From the NCBI GenBank assembly GCA_036005845.1, contig DASYQD010000034.1, forward strand, positions 1 to 52,064: DNA of 52,064 nt, in the 5' to 3' direction. The notes below the pieces were generated by a model, which ran no database searches, was not told the origin of the DNA, and saw nothing but the letters and a program-made list of their open reading frames with translations. Below, piece after piece: positions 8,534 through 17,509 of this stretch. Position numbers and translations under genes: made by a program. The stretch is from DASYQD01 sp036005845 (GTDB lineage Bacteria > Acidobacteriota > Thermoanaerobaculia > Multivoradales > JAIOJS01). How positions within the stretch are numbered: the stretch's first letter is position 1; every line of letters starts with the position of its first letter.

Positions 8534-9727
8534 CTAGGAGTTGGGTGTGCGGGCCGTGGCCGCCTGGCGGAGCTTCGCCAGCGCCGCCTCCGCCTCTTCG
8601 CGCCGCCCCGCGCCGCGCAGCGCCTGCACCAACGCCTGCCAGGCCGCCGCGTCGGTCGGCTGCCACCGCGTCGCCGCCTGCAGCGCCGTCACCGCCTCGC
8701 CCCACCGCTGGCGGTCGAGCAGCGCGCGTCCCCACGCCAGCGACAACTTGCCGAGCACCAGCGGCGAAGCGTTGGGCGGGGCCTGCGCGGCCGTGAGCTG
8801 CGGCGCGAACGGCGCCACCGCGGCGATCACGCCGTCCGGGTCGCCCGCCTGCTCGCGCGCGCGCGCCAGGAGCAGCGCCAGCCGCACGTCGTCGCCGACG
8901 TGGCCGGCGAGCAGGTCCGCCGCCGCCTGCGACTTGCCGACCTCGAGCCATGCCTCGGCGAGGTTGCGGCGCAGCTCGTACTCCGCGTCGGCCGGTGGCG
9001 CCGCGGCCAGCGGCTCGAGCAGCGCGACCGCGTCGTAGGGCTGGCCACGTAGCAGAGCGAGGCGGGCGCGGAGCACGCGCGCGCGCGGCAGCTCGGCCGG
9101 CAGCGGGCGGAGCAGCGCATCCGCCGCGTCGGCCTGCCCGGTCTCCAGGCTGCAGAACGCAGCCCCCAGCCGCGCCTCCTCGTCGTCCGCGTGCGCCGCG
9201 ACGTACGGCTGCAACAGCCGGCACCCCTCGGCCATGTCGCCGCTCGCCACGCGCTGGATGCCCAGCGTTCGCGCCGCCTGCGACGCGGCCTCCTTCGACG
9301 CCGCGCGCTGCAAGAGCGCCTCGGCCTTCGCCGCGTCGCCGAGCGCCGCGGCCGCGCGCGCCGCCTGGTAGAGCAGCGGCGCGCCGGCGCCCGGGTTGTC
9401 GACGAGCGGCGCGAGCACCGCCGCGGCCTCCGCGGCGCGGTCGAGCTCGAGGTAGGCGGCGGCGAGCACCGTGCGCACCGGCGGCACCGCGTCGCCGGCC
9501 CTGGCGAACGGCACCAGCAGCGCCACCACGCCGGCGTAGTCGCGTGCCGCCATCTTCGTTCGCGCCTGCTCGAAAGCGGCGAGCTGTGCCGGCGATCCGG
9601 CGGTCGGCGCCGACGCAGCCGGCGGGGCCGCGGGTACGGCAGCAGTGGTCGTGGCGCGCGCCGAGGCAGCCACGGCCAGCGCTGTAGCGACCGCAATCGC
9701 GAAGATGGAGGTGTTGGAGGAACGCAC
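8534..9727 (-). CDS. Exported TPR-like repeat protein, divergent from the second CRTAC1 gene
   Basis: 397 residues if started at GTG 9727, which gives a proper signal peptide (MRSSNTSIFAIAVATALAVA then ASARA). An upstream ATG at 9838 would add 37 residues rich in Pro and Ser without a signal, so it is less likely; no clear ribosome site marks either. The mature part is a chain of Ala/Leu-rich helical pairs of TPR type (LEVGKSQAAADLLAGH; WGRALLDRQRWGEAVTALQA). It resembles the product of 3739-5442 in style and is probably a paralogue. It is convergent with the pentein-like gene and divergent from the CRTAC1-like gene at 9908. Confidence 0.8.
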   Translation of the reverse strand: MRSSNTSIFAIAVATALAVAASARATTTAAVPAAPPAASAPTAGSPAQLAAFEQARTKMAARDYAGVVALLVPFARAGDAVPPVRTVLAAAYLELDRAAEAAAVLAPLVDNPGAGAPLLYQAARAAAALGDAAKAEALLQRAASKEAASQAARTLGIQRVASGDMAEGCRLLQPYVAAHADDEEARLGAAFCSLETGQADAADALLRPLPAELPRARVLRARLALLRGQPYDAVALLEPLAAAPPADAEYELRRNLAEAWLEVGKSQAAADLLAGHVGDDVRLALLLARAREQAGDPDGVIAAVAPFAPQLTAAQAPPNASPLVLGKLSLAWGRALLDRQRWGEAVTALQAATRWQPTDAAAWQALVQALRGAGRREEAEAALAKLRQAATARTPNS

Positions 9728-9800
9728 GCGCGGGCGGTATCGAGATCGAAACAGCGCACACCGCGGTGGCGTGGGCGCGCTGCTTCGCGAAGGCGGCTCG

Positions 9801-9809
9801 ATCGTAGCA
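9801..9809 (-). promoter_or_regulatory. Possible extended -10 for the leftward TPR gene
   Basis: Read on the minus strand this is TGCTACGAT: an extended -10 (TG, one base, TACGAT) about 75 bases upstream of the GTG at 9727. No good -35 is seen at the right distance. Confidence 0.35.
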
Positions 9810-9871
9810 GCCGCCGATGTTTGTTCGTGCTTTCGCATCGGCCCCGCCGACGCCGTCCGCGGCCCAGCCGC

Positions 9872-9877
9872 TACAAT
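9872..9877 (+). promoter_or_regulatory. Possible -10 box for the CRTAC1-like gene at 9908
   Basis: TACAAT lies 30 bases upstream of the ATG. No convincing -35 is seen 16-18 bases upstream, so support rests on the -10 and its position in the divergent intergenic region. Confidence 0.35.
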
Positions 9878-9907
9878 GTCCCTTCCTTCGACGAGGGCCC
9901 GACTTCC

Positions 9908-11854
9908 ATGCACAAGCCACTCTCCTTCACGCTCGCGGGCGCCCTGCTGTGCGCCGCGGCGCTCGCCGCTCACGACCACGGTGCCGAAGTCACCGCGGCG
10001 CCCGCCGCCGGCGGCGATCCCTCGGTGATCGACGTGCCGGCGCAGGACGTCGGCGCGGCCACGCTCGCCGCCCGTGCCCTCGCCGAGCGCAACACCCTCG
10101 GCAGCTTCGAGGTGCCGATCGACTTCCGCTTCACCGACCGCGCGCCCGAGAGCGGCATCACCTTCGTGCACCAGATCGTCGACGACGTGGGGAAGACCTA
10201 CAAGCCCGCGCACTACGACCACGGCAACGGCGTCGCCGCCGCCGACGTCGACGGCGACGGCCGCGTCGACCTCTACTTCACCAGCCAGCTCGGCCGCAAC
10301 GAGCTCTGGCTCAACGACGGCGGCGGCAAGTTCCACGACGGCACGGCGGCCGCCCGCGTCGGCATGGACGGCCGCATCTCGGTGTCGGCGAGCTTCGCCG
10401 ACATCGACAACGACGGCGACGAGGACCTCTACGTCACCACCGTGCGCCATGGCAACGCTCTCTTCGAGAACGACGGCAAAGGGCACTTCCGCGACATCTC
10501 GCAAGCGGCCGGCGTCGACTACGTCGGCCACTCCTCGGGCGCCGTCTTCTTCGACTACGACGGCGACGGCAAGCTCGACCTCTTCCTGGTCAACGTCGGC
10601 GGCTACACGCTGGAGGAGAAGGGCCCGGGCGGCTACTACCTGGCGCGGGCCGACGCCTTCCAGGGCCACCTCCACCCCGACCGCACCGAGTACAGCGTGC
10701 TCTATCGCAACCTCGGCGGCAACCGCTTCGCCGACGTGTCGGAGCAGGCCGGCCTGCACGACGGCTCGTGGAGCGGCGACGCTCTCGTCACCGACTTCAA
10801 CGGCGACGGCCGCCCCGACCTCTACGTCCTCGACATGCAGGGCGACAACCATTACTACGAGAATACCGGCGGCCATTTCGTCGACAAGACGGCGGCCACC
10901 TTCCCGCAGACGCCGTGGGGCGCCATGGGCGGCAAGGCCTTCGACTACGACGACGACGGCGATCTCGACCTGCTGGTCACCGACATGCACTCGGACATGA
11001 TCAAGGAGAGCGCTCCCGAGGAGGAGCGCATGAAGATCCAGTTCGAGGGCGAGGGCGCGAAGAAGTTCTTCGACACCCCCGAGAACAACGTCTTCGGCAA
11101 CGCCTTCTGGATCAACGAGGGCAACGGCAAGTTCCGCGAGGCGTCGATGGAGCTCGGGCTCGAGAACTACTGGCCGTGGGGCATCAGCGTCGACGACTTG
11201 AATGCCGACGGCTGGCGCGACGTCTTCATCACCGCCAGCATGAACTACCCGTGGCGCTACGGCGTCAACTCGCTGCTGATCAACAACCGCGGCAAGCGCT
11301 TCCTCGACGCCGAGATGCTGGTCGGCATCGAGCCGCGGCGCGAGGGCAGGACGCGCAAGGACTGGTTCACGCTCGACTGCTCGGGCGCCGACCAGGCGCA
11401 CAAGCTGTGCGCCGGCCGCACCGGCAAGGTGACGGTCACCGGCACGCTGGGCTCGCGCTCGTCGGTGATCTTCGACCTCGACGACGACGGCGATCTGGAC
11501 ATCGTCACCAACGAGCTCAACGACCGCCCGATGGTGCTGGTGAGCGATCTCGCGCAACGGCGGCCGCTGAGCTGGCTGAAGGTGCGGCTCGTCGGCACCA
11601 AGAGCAACCGCGACGGCATCGGCGCCGAGGTGGTGGTCAAGGCCGACGGGCGCACGCAGACGGCGCTGATGGACGGCGCCACCGGCTACCTCGCGCACGG
11701 CGTGCTGCCGCTCTACTTCGGGCTCGGCGACGCGAAGATCGTCGACTCGGTCGAGGTGCGCTGGCCCTCCGGCGCCCGGCAGACGGCGCCCGGGCCGATC
11801 GTGCCGAACCACACGATCGAGGTGCGCGAGGTCGTGCCGCCACCGGGACGGTGA
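9908..11854 (+). CDS. CRTAC1-family exported protein (FG-GAP/VCBS repeats plus ASPIC/UnbV domain)
   Basis: 648 residues from ATG 9908, with signal peptide MHKPLSFTLAGALLCAAALA. A His/Asp-rich stretch (HDHGAE) follows the cleavage region. Seven Asp-rich loops lie near residues 113, 165, 216, 296, 346, 430 and 523 (DVDGDGRVD, DIDNDGDED, DYDGDGKLD, DFNGDGRPD, DYDDDGDLD, DLNADGWRD, DLDDDGDLD), again one per expected propeller blade. The spacing between loops 6 and 7 is long because of an insertion near 470-510 with two Cys (LDCSGAD...KLC). The ASPIC/UnbV domain closes the protein (VEVRWPSGARQTAPGP). Its stop overlaps the GTG of the next CRTAC1-like gene (GTGA), so the two are probably co-translated. 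Confidence 0.9.
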   Translation: MHKPLSFTLAGALLCAAALAAHDHGAEVTAAPAAGGDPSVIDVPAQDVGAATLAARALAERNTLGSFEVPIDFRFTDRAPESGITFVHQIVDDVGKTYKPAHYDHGNGVAAADVDGDGRVDLYFTSQLGRNELWLNDGGGKFHDGTAAARVGMDGRISVSASFADIDNDGDEDLYVTTVRHGNALFENDGKGHFRDISQAAGVDYVGHSSGAVFFDYDGDGKLDLFLVNVGGYTLEEKGPGGYYLARADAFQGHLHPDRTEYSVLYRNLGGNRFADVSEQAGLHDGSWSGDALVTDFNGDGRPDLYVLDMQGDNHYYENTGGHFVDKTAATFPQTPWGAMGGKAFDYDDDGDLDLLVTDMHSDMIKESAPEEERMKIQFEGEGAKKFFDTPENNVFGNAFWINEGNGKFREASMELGLENYWPWGISVDDLNADGWRDVFITASMNYPWRYGVNSLLINNRGKRFLDAEMLVGIEPRREGRTRKDWFTLDCSGADQAHKLCAGRTGKVTVTGTLGSRSSVIFDLDDDGDLDIVTNELNDRPMVLVSDLAQRRPLSWLKVRLVGTKSNRDGIGAEVVVKADGRTQTALMDGATGYLAHGVLPLYFGLGDAKIVDSVEVRWPSGARQTAPGPIVPNHTIEVREVVPPPGR

Positions 11855-13617
11855 GGCGCGCGGCGTTCCTGCTGGCGGCGGTGACGGCGCTCGGCGCCGC
11901 GTCGGCGGCAGCAACTCCGGCGCCGCAGCCGGCGTCTCCTAGTCCGGTTGCGCCGGGTGCGACGGCGAGCGCGTCAACACCGGCGGGCAAGGACTGGTTC
12001 GACGAGCGCGCCCGCGAGCTGGGCGTCGACTTCTCCCATCAGAGCGGCGCCTCGGGGCGCTACTACATGCCCGAGGTGATGGGTCCCGGCGTCGCCGTCT
12101 TCGACGCCGACGGCGACGGCGACCTCGACCTCTTCTTCGTGCAGGGCGGCTCGCTGGAGCCCGGCGCCGGCGCTCCGGGACGCGGCGCAAGCGGCCACCG
12201 CCTCTATCGCAACCAGCTCGTCGAGTCCGGGGTGCTGCGTTTCGCCGACGTCACCGCGGAGAGCGGCATCCGTCCGTGCAGCTACGGCATGGGCGTCGCC
12301 GCCGGCGATTACGACAACGACGGCCGCACCGACCTCTACGTCACCTGCGTCGGCAACAACCAGCTCTGGCATAACGAAGGCCCGGCGAGCGCCGGCGGCT
12401 CGCCGCGCTTCCGCGACGTCACCGCGGCCGCCGGCACCGACGATCCGCGTTGGAGCGTCAGCGCCGTCTTCTTCGACTACGACCGCGACGACCGCCTCGA
12501 CCTCTACATCGGCAACTACCTGCGCTTCGCCGCCGCCGGCTACCAGCCCTGCCGCACGCGCGCCGGCGCGCCCGACTGGTGCGGCCCGGTGGCGAGCGAT
12601 GCCGTACCGGGGAAGCTGCTCCACAATCGCGGCGACGGCACCTTCGAAGACGTGACGCAGAAGAGCGGCCTCGCCGCGAAGTTCGGCCCCGGCCTCGGCG
12701 CCCGCGCCTTCGACTTCGACGGCGACGGCTGGCTCGACCTCTACGTCGCCAACGACAAGACTGACAACCAGCTCTGGATCAACAATCACGACGGCACCTT
12801 CCGCGACGACGCGCTGCTCGACGGCTGCGCGCTCTCCGGCGAGGGGCAGACGCAGGCGAGCATGGGGATCGACGCCGGCGACTACGACGGCGACGGCGAC
12901 CTCGACGTGGCGATCACCGACCTCAACGGCGAAGGGATCGCGCTGTACCGAAATGGCGGCGGCTTCTGCGAGGACGCCTCGAGCGGCAGCGGCCTGCGCG
13001 CGCTGTCGCTGCAGACGACGGGCTTCGGCATGGCGTGGCTCGATGTCGACCTCGACGGCCGGCTCGACCTGCTCGCCGTCAACGGCGCCATCAAGGCGAT
13101 CGAGGAGCAGCGGCGCGCCGGCGAGCGCATGCCGCTGCGCCAGCCGCGCCAGCTCTTCCGCAACCTCGGCAACGGCCGCTTCGAGGACGCGAGCACAAAG
13201 GCGGGCGCGGCGTTCACGGCGCCCGAGATCGGCCGCGGCGCCGCCTTCGGCGACCTCGACAATGACGGCGACACCGACGTCGTCGTGGCCAACGTCGACG
13301 GACCGGCGCGGGTGTTCTTGAACCGCGCCGGCGACAGCAAGCAGTGGCTGGGGCTGCGGTTGGCGAGCGGCGGGCGCGACGCGCTCGGCGCGCTGGTGAC
13401 GCTCGAGCGCACCGGCGCGCTACCGATGGTGCGCAGCGCGCGCGCCGACGGCAGCTACGCGTCGGCCAACGATCCGCGCGTCGTGTTCGGCCTCGGCGAG
13501 GGCGCGGCGCCGAAGCGCGTCGTCGTGCAGTGGCCGAGCGGCAAGCGCGAGGCGTTCGCGGCGCCGCAGCCGGCGCGTTACACGACGCTCGTCGAAGGAA
13601 CGGGCACGGCACCGTGA
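11851..13617 (+). CDS. CRTAC1-family exported protein (FG-GAP/VCBS repeats plus ASPIC/UnbV domain)
   Basis: 588 residues from GTG 11851, in a GTGA overlap with the previous stop. The signal peptide is MRRAAFLLAAVTALGAASAA, followed by an Ala/Pro/Ser linker of about 25 residues. Seven Asp-rich loops lie near residues 85, 153, 209, 288, 345, 399 and 468 (DADGDGDLD, DYDNDGRTD, DYDRDDRLD, DFDGDGWLD, DYDGDGDLD, DVDLDGRLD, DLDNDGDTD). As in the first family member, a Cys pair (QPCRTR...DWCGP) sits after loop 3, which makes this protein closer to the 5450 gene than to the adjacent 9908 gene. The ASPIC/UnbV tail includes VVVQWPSGKREAF. Its stop overlaps the GTG of the following TPR gene. Confidence 0.9.
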   Translation: MRRAAFLLAAVTALGAASAAATPAPQPASPSPVAPGATASASTPAGKDWFDERARELGVDFSHQSGASGRYYMPEVMGPGVAVFDADGDGDLDLFFVQGGSLEPGAGAPGRGASGHRLYRNQLVESGVLRFADVTAESGIRPCSYGMGVAAGDYDNDGRTDLYVTCVGNNQLWHNEGPASAGGSPRFRDVTAAAGTDDPRWSVSAVFFDYDRDDRLDLYIGNYLRFAAAGYQPCRTRAGAPDWCGPVASDAVPGKLLHNRGDGTFEDVTQKSGLAAKFGPGLGARAFDFDGDGWLDLYVANDKTDNQLWINNHDGTFRDDALLDGCALSGEGQTQASMGIDAGDYDGDGDLDVAITDLNGEGIALYRNGGGFCEDASSGSGLRALSLQTTGFGMAWLDVDLDGRLDLLAVNGAIKAIEEQRRAGERMPLRQPRQLFRNLGNGRFEDASTKAGAAFTAPEIGRGAAFGDLDNDGDTDVVVANVDGPARVFLNRAGDSKQWLGLRLASGGRDALGALVTLERTGALPMVRSARADGSYASANDPRVVFGLGEGAAPKRVVVQWPSGKREAFAAPQPARYTTLVEGTGTAP

Positions 13618-15095
13618 ACGGCGAGAGCCGCAGTCCGAGGCAAGCTGATGGCGTCAGCGACGTCGCGGCTGGCGGGCGCTGTCTCGCGGCACGCGCGTCG
13701 ACCTCGCCGTTGGCGCTGCTCGCGGCGCGCCTGTTGATCGCCGTCGCGGTCGCATCGCCGGCCGCCGCGGCGCCGGCCAGCGTCGAGCCCATCCCGTATC
13801 CCGATACGACGCAGATGGAGCCGGCGGTGCGCGACCAGCTCGCCGCCATCCGGCGGCAAGTCGAGCAATCGCCGACCGCAACCAGCTTCGGCGAGTGCGG
13901 CGCCGCGTACCTCGTCTATGACCTCGCCGTGCCCGCCGCCGCCTGCCTGCGCAACGCGCAGCGCCTGGCGCCGGCAGAGCCGCGGTGGCCGTATTACCTC
14001 GGCCGCCTGCTGCAGGCGCGCGGCGAGCTCGACGCGGCGCGCGCGGCGCTCGTGCAGGCGCGCACGCTGGCGCCGCGAGAGCCGGCGCCGCTGCTGCAGC
14101 TCGGCGAGGCGGCGCTCGCGCAGGGCGACCTCGTCGCCGCGCGCGCGGCCTTCACCGATGCCGCCGCGCTCGCCGGCGCGAGAGCCGCGGCAACCTACGG
14201 TCTCGGCCGTGCCGCGCTGCAGGAAGGCAACGCGGCCGCGGCGGCGCCCGAGCTGCGCGCCGCGCTCGCGCTCGCGCCCCAGTCGGGCGCCGTGCGCTAC
14301 GCGCTGGCGATGGCGTTGCGCCGCCTCGGCCAGACCGACGAGGCGCGCGCGCTGCTTGCCGAGCCCGGCCGCGAGCCGCCGCCGTTCCCCGACCCTTGGG
14401 CGGCCGAGCTGCTGGCGCTCGACCGCGGCGCCCGCGGCCACGTCACGCGCGGCATCGAGCTCCTCCGCGCCGGCCGCATCGCCGATGCGGAAGCGGAGCT
14501 GCGCCAGGCCGTCGAGGCGCAGCCGCAGGACGCGACCGCGTGGCAGAACCTGGGCGTCGCCCGCGAGCGCCAAGGCGATCTCGCCGGCGCGCGCGCCGCC
14601 TACGAACGCACGATCGAGCTGCTGCCCACAGGCGCCGTGGCGCAAGGCAACCTCGGCACGCTGCTGCTCGGTCAGGGCGAGGTCGAAGCGGGCATCGGCT
14701 GGCTCGAGAAGGCGCTCGCCAATGCGCCCGACGCGCCGGGCGTGCAGTTCAACCTCGCCGTCGCCTTGCTGCAGCGCGGCGCCGCCGCCGAGCGCGCGCT
14801 GTCGCTGCTCGACTCGGTGCTGCGCCGGCGGCCCGACGACCTCGAGGCGCGCTACTACCGCGGCCTGGCGCTCCTCGATCTGAAACGTGCCGCAGATGCC
14901 GCCGCGGAGCTACATCAAGTCGTCGCGGCCGCACCGCGCGAAGCGGCGCCGCGCCTGGCCGAGGCGCGCGCGCTGCTCGCCGCCGGCGACGAAGCGGCCG
15001 CCTGCCGCCGCCTCGAAGAAGCTCATGCCGCGCTGCCCGACGACCCAGCCGTGACAGCTGAGCTCGCCCGCTGCGCACACATGGCGCCGAAATAG
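13614..15095 (+). CDS. Exported TPR-repeat protein
   Basis: 493 residues from GTG 13614, in a GTGA overlap with the CRTAC1 stop. The N terminus carries about 30 polar and basic residues before a hydrophobic segment (LALLAARLLIAVAVASPAAA), so it is a late signal peptide or an anchor; an internal start could shorten it. The body holds about ten TPR units, the best being ATAWQNLGVARERQGDLAGA and the units around residues 300-480. The last residues (ELARCAHMAPK) are not distinctive. It closes the second CRTAC1 operon, mirroring the first operon, where TPR genes precede the CRTAC1 gene. Confidence 0.85.
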   Translation: MNGESRSPRQADGVSDVAAGGRCLAARASTSPLALLAARLLIAVAVASPAAAAPASVEPIPYPDTTQMEPAVRDQLAAIRRQVEQSPTATSFGECGAAYLVYDLAVPAAACLRNAQRLAPAEPRWPYYLGRLLQARGELDAARAALVQARTLAPREPAPLLQLGEAALAQGDLVAARAAFTDAAALAGARAAATYGLGRAALQEGNAAAAAPELRAALALAPQSGAVRYALAMALRRLGQTDEARALLAEPGREPPPFPDPWAAELLALDRGARGHVTRGIELLRAGRIADAEAELRQAVEAQPQDATAWQNLGVARERQGDLAGARAAYERTIELLPTGAVAQGNLGTLLLGQGEVEAGIGWLEKALANAPDAPGVQFNLAVALLQRGAAAERALSLLDSVLRRRPDDLEARYYRGLALLDLKRAADAAAELHQVVAAAPREAAPRLAEARALLAAGDEAAACRRLEEAHAALPDDPAVTAELARCAHMAPK

Positions 15096-15174
15096 GCCCG
15101 GCGCGTTCGTTGGACCCCCTGCGTCTTCCACCAGTGCCGCTTACCGGCGCGCGGCTGATTCGACTGGTCGCCGC

Positions 15175-15203
15175 TTGCAAGCGCGCGGCGAGCTTGCTAC
15201 TCT
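15175..15203 (+). promoter_or_regulatory. Sigma70-type promoter for the tRNA-Val pair
   Basis: TTGCAA (15175-15180), 17 bases, then TACTCT (15198-15203), with an extended -10 TGC directly before it. It lies about 58 bases upstream of the first tRNA. Box quality and spacing make it the best promoter in the window. Confidence 0.7.
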
Positions 15204-15261
15204 CGGTCCCCTTCGACGGCGCCCAGGATGCCTGTGCAGGTGGTTGGCGCCGCGGGGAAAC

Positions 15262-15338
15262 AGGCCCGTAGCTCAGCTGGTTAGAGCGCTACGTTGACAT
15301 CGTAGAGGTCAGCGGTTCGAATCCGCTCGGGCCTACCA
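15262..15338 (+). tRNA. tRNA-Val (anticodon GAC)
   Basis: 77 bases with encoded CCA. The acceptor stem is AGGCCCG/CGGGCCT, the D arm GCTC/GAGC, the anticodon stem CTACG/CGTAG with loop TTGACAT (anticodon GAC), the variable loop AGGTC, and the T arm AGCGG-TTCGAAT-CCGCT. All stems pair perfectly. It reads GUC and GUU. Confidence 0.97.
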
Positions 15339-15378
15339 CGATACAGGAGCAGTGAAAGACCGCATTCGATGGTTCCAG

Positions 15379-15455
15379 AGGCGCTTAGCTCAGTTGGTTA
15401 GAGCGCTACCTTCACACGGTAGAGGTCGGCGGTTCGAGTCCGCCAGCGCCTACCA
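15379..15455 (+). tRNA. tRNA-Val (anticodon CAC)
   Basis: 77 bases with encoded CCA. The acceptor stem is AGGCGCT/AGCGCCT, the anticodon stem CTACC/GGTAG with loop TTCACAC (anticodon CAC), and the T arm GGCGG-TTCGAGT-CCGCC. It reads GUG, the favoured Val codon at this GC content. It lies 40 bases after the first tRNA and is likely co-transcribed with it. Confidence 0.97.
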
Positions 15456-15538
15456 GGCCCGCCGCTCCCCCTCTTGACCAGCCTCCTCCCTCCAGGTCGA
15501 TCGCTCTCTTCGTCGTTCCCCGAGATCTTCATGCGTTT

Positions 15539-17482
15539 ATGGTGACCGCCTCCGCGACCCTCGAGCTCGTCCTGCCGGACGGCTCGGTGCGCACGGTCGA
15601 GGCGGGGACGACGCCGCTGCAGGTCGCCCAGGGGATCGGCCCGCGCCTGGCCAAGGATGCGGTCGGCGCCCTCCTCGACGGCGACCTCGTCGACCTGCGC
15701 CAGCCGCTCGAGCGCGGCGGCAAGCTGGAGATCGTGACGCCGAAGTCGGCGCGCGCCGGCGACTTCGTGCGCCACAGCGCCGAGCACCTCCTCGCCGACG
15801 CGGTGAAGCGCTTGTGGCCGGAGGCGCAGTACGACGCCGGCCGCAAAGACCACAGCGAGAAGTTCCAGTACGACTTCCGCATCGGCCGCGCGTTCACGCC
15901 CGAGGACCTGGCGCGTATCGAAGAGACGATGCGCGAAATCGTCGGCGAGGACAGCTCGTTCGAGCGCATCGAGGTGTCGCGCGACGAGGCGAAGAAGCTC
16001 TTCGCCGAGATGGGCGAGCAGTTGAAGGTCGAGCGCCTCTCCGCCATCCCCGAAGGCGAGACGATCACCCTCTATCGCCATGGCCGCTTCACCGACCTCT
16101 GCCGCGGTCCGCACGTGCAGCGCGCCTCGCAGATCGGCGCCGTGAAGCTGCTCGAGGCCTCGGGCGTCCATCTGCACGGCGACCAGCACGCCGAGATGCT
16201 GCAGCGCGTCTACGGCACCGCGTTCTCGACGCCGGCCGGACTGGAGTCGTACCTCAACGCCGTCGAGGAGGCGCGCGCCCGCGACCACCGCCGCATCGGC
16301 CCCGAGCTCGACCTCTTCAGCTTCAACGCGCTGGCGCCGGCGATGCCCTTCTTCCACCCCAAGGGCGCCTTCGTCTACAACCGCCTCATGTCGTTCGTGC
16401 GCGAGCTGCAGAGCGCGCGCGGCTACGGCGAGGTGGTGACGCCGCAGATCCTCGACGTCGACCTCTGGCACACCTCCGGGCACTACGACAACTACCGCGA
16501 GGCGATGTTCTTCACCGAGGCCGACGAGCGGCGGATGGCGGTCAAGCCGATGAACTGCCCGGGCCACTGCCTGATCTTCGCCACCCGGCTGCGCAGCTAT
16601 CGCGACCTGCCGCTGCGCTACGCCGACTTCGGCCGCCTGCACCGCTACGAGAAGAGCGGCGTCACCTCGGGCCTGACGCGCGTGCGCAGCTTCAGCCAGG
16701 ACGACGCCCACGTCTTCTGCACCGAGGAGCAGATCGGCCAGGAGATCGAGGCGGGCGCGGGGATGATCCTCGAGATCTACCGCACCATGGGCTTCTCGGA
16801 CATCAAGATCGAGCTGTCGACGCGGCCCGAGAAGTCGATCGGCACCGCCGAGACGTGGGCGCACGCCGAGAGCACGCTCGAGGCGGCGCTGCAGTCGGTG
16901 TTCGGCAAGGACGGCTACGCGATCAACGCCGGTGACGGCGCCTTCTACGGGCCGAAGATCGACTTCCAGATCAGCGATGCGCTCGGTCGCTGGTGGCAGC
17001 TCGGCACGCTGCAGCTCGACTACCAGCTGCCGCAGCGCTTCGATCTCAAGTACGTGGGCGCCGACGGCGCCGAGCATCGACCGGTGATGATCCACCGCGC
17101 CATGCTCGGCTCGCTCGAGCGCTTCCTCGGCATCTTGATCGAGCACACGAGCGGCGCCTTCCCGGTGTGGCTGATGCCGCAGCAGGCGGTGGTGCTGCCG
17201 GTGTCGGAGAAGTTCGCCGAGTACGGCGGCCAGGTGCGAGACCAGCTCGCCAAGGCCGGCGTGCGCGTCGAGCTCGACGAGCGCGGCGAGAAGCTCGGCT
17301 ACAAGATCCGCGAGGCGCAGCTCCAGAAGGTGCCTTACATGCTGGTCTGCGGCGGCCGCGAGGCGGAGTCGGGCACGGTGTCGGTGCGCCTGCGCAACGG
17401 CGGCGACCTCGGCCCGATGCCGGTCTCCGAAGTGGCGGCGCGCATCGGCGAGCGCGAACGTTCGCGCAGCCTCGAGCTCTAG
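15539..17482 (+). CDS. thrS: Threonine--tRNA ligase
   Basis: 647 residues, normal for bacterial ThrRS. In order: the N-terminal TGS domain (LVLPDGSVRTVEAGTTPLQV), the editing domain with HSAEHLLADA near 78 and a Cys in DLCRGPHV near 186, then the class II catalytic core with MNCPGHCLIF near 338, the Arg-containing motif 2 region and GILIEHTSGAFPVWL, and the anticodon-binding domain at the C terminus (VRDQLAKAGVRVELDERGEK). The ATG at 15539 is followed at once by an alternative GTG at 15542; neither has a good ribosome site. An ATG at 15531 opens only a five-codon frame (MRLW, stop) that overlaps the thrS start. infC follows after 24 bases. Confidence 0.97.
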   Translation: MVTASATLELVLPDGSVRTVEAGTTPLQVAQGIGPRLAKDAVGALLDGDLVDLRQPLERGGKLEIVTPKSARAGDFVRHSAEHLLADAVKRLWPEAQYDAGRKDHSEKFQYDFRIGRAFTPEDLARIEETMREIVGEDSSFERIEVSRDEAKKLFAEMGEQLKVERLSAIPEGETITLYRHGRFTDLCRGPHVQRASQIGAVKLLEASGVHLHGDQHAEMLQRVYGTAFSTPAGLESYLNAVEEARARDHRRIGPELDLFSFNALAPAMPFFHPKGAFVYNRLMSFVRELQSARGYGEVVTPQILDVDLWHTSGHYDNYREAMFFTEADERRMAVKPMNCPGHCLIFATRLRSYRDLPLRYADFGRLHRYEKSGVTSGLTRVRSFSQDDAHVFCTEEQIGQEIEAGAGMILEIYRTMGFSDIKIELSTRPEKSIGTAETWAHAESTLEAALQSVFGKDGYAINAGDGAFYGPKIDFQISDALGRWWQLGTLQLDYQLPQRFDLKYVGADGAEHRPVMIHRAMLGSLERFLGILIEHTSGAFPVWLMPQQAVVLPVSEKFAEYGGQVRDQLAKAGVRVELDERGEKLGYKIREAQLQKVPYMLVCGGREAESGTVSVRLRNGGDLGPMPVSEVAARIGERERSRSLEL

Positions 17483-17490
17483 CAACTCTC

Positions 17491-17509
17491 AAGGAGGGAA
17501 CGACCCCTG
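17491..17509 (+). promoter_or_regulatory. Strong ribosome binding site placed for a CTG start of infC
   Basis: AAGGAGGG (17491-17498) is a near-perfect anti-Shine-Dalgarno match and sits 8 bases before CTG 17507, which is in frame with infC. The first ATG in the frame (17531) is 32 bases from this site and has no good site of its own. Confidence 0.7.

Noticed and set aside
15531..15545. Five-codon open frame MRLW overlapping the thrS start, as a possible leader peptide
   Set aside because: It has no ribosome site, no Thr codons and no attenuator structure; chance is more likely.
15398..17485. Minus-strand open frame over thrS and the second tRNA
   Set aside because: It runs through a tRNA gene and a clear thrS; it is compositional.
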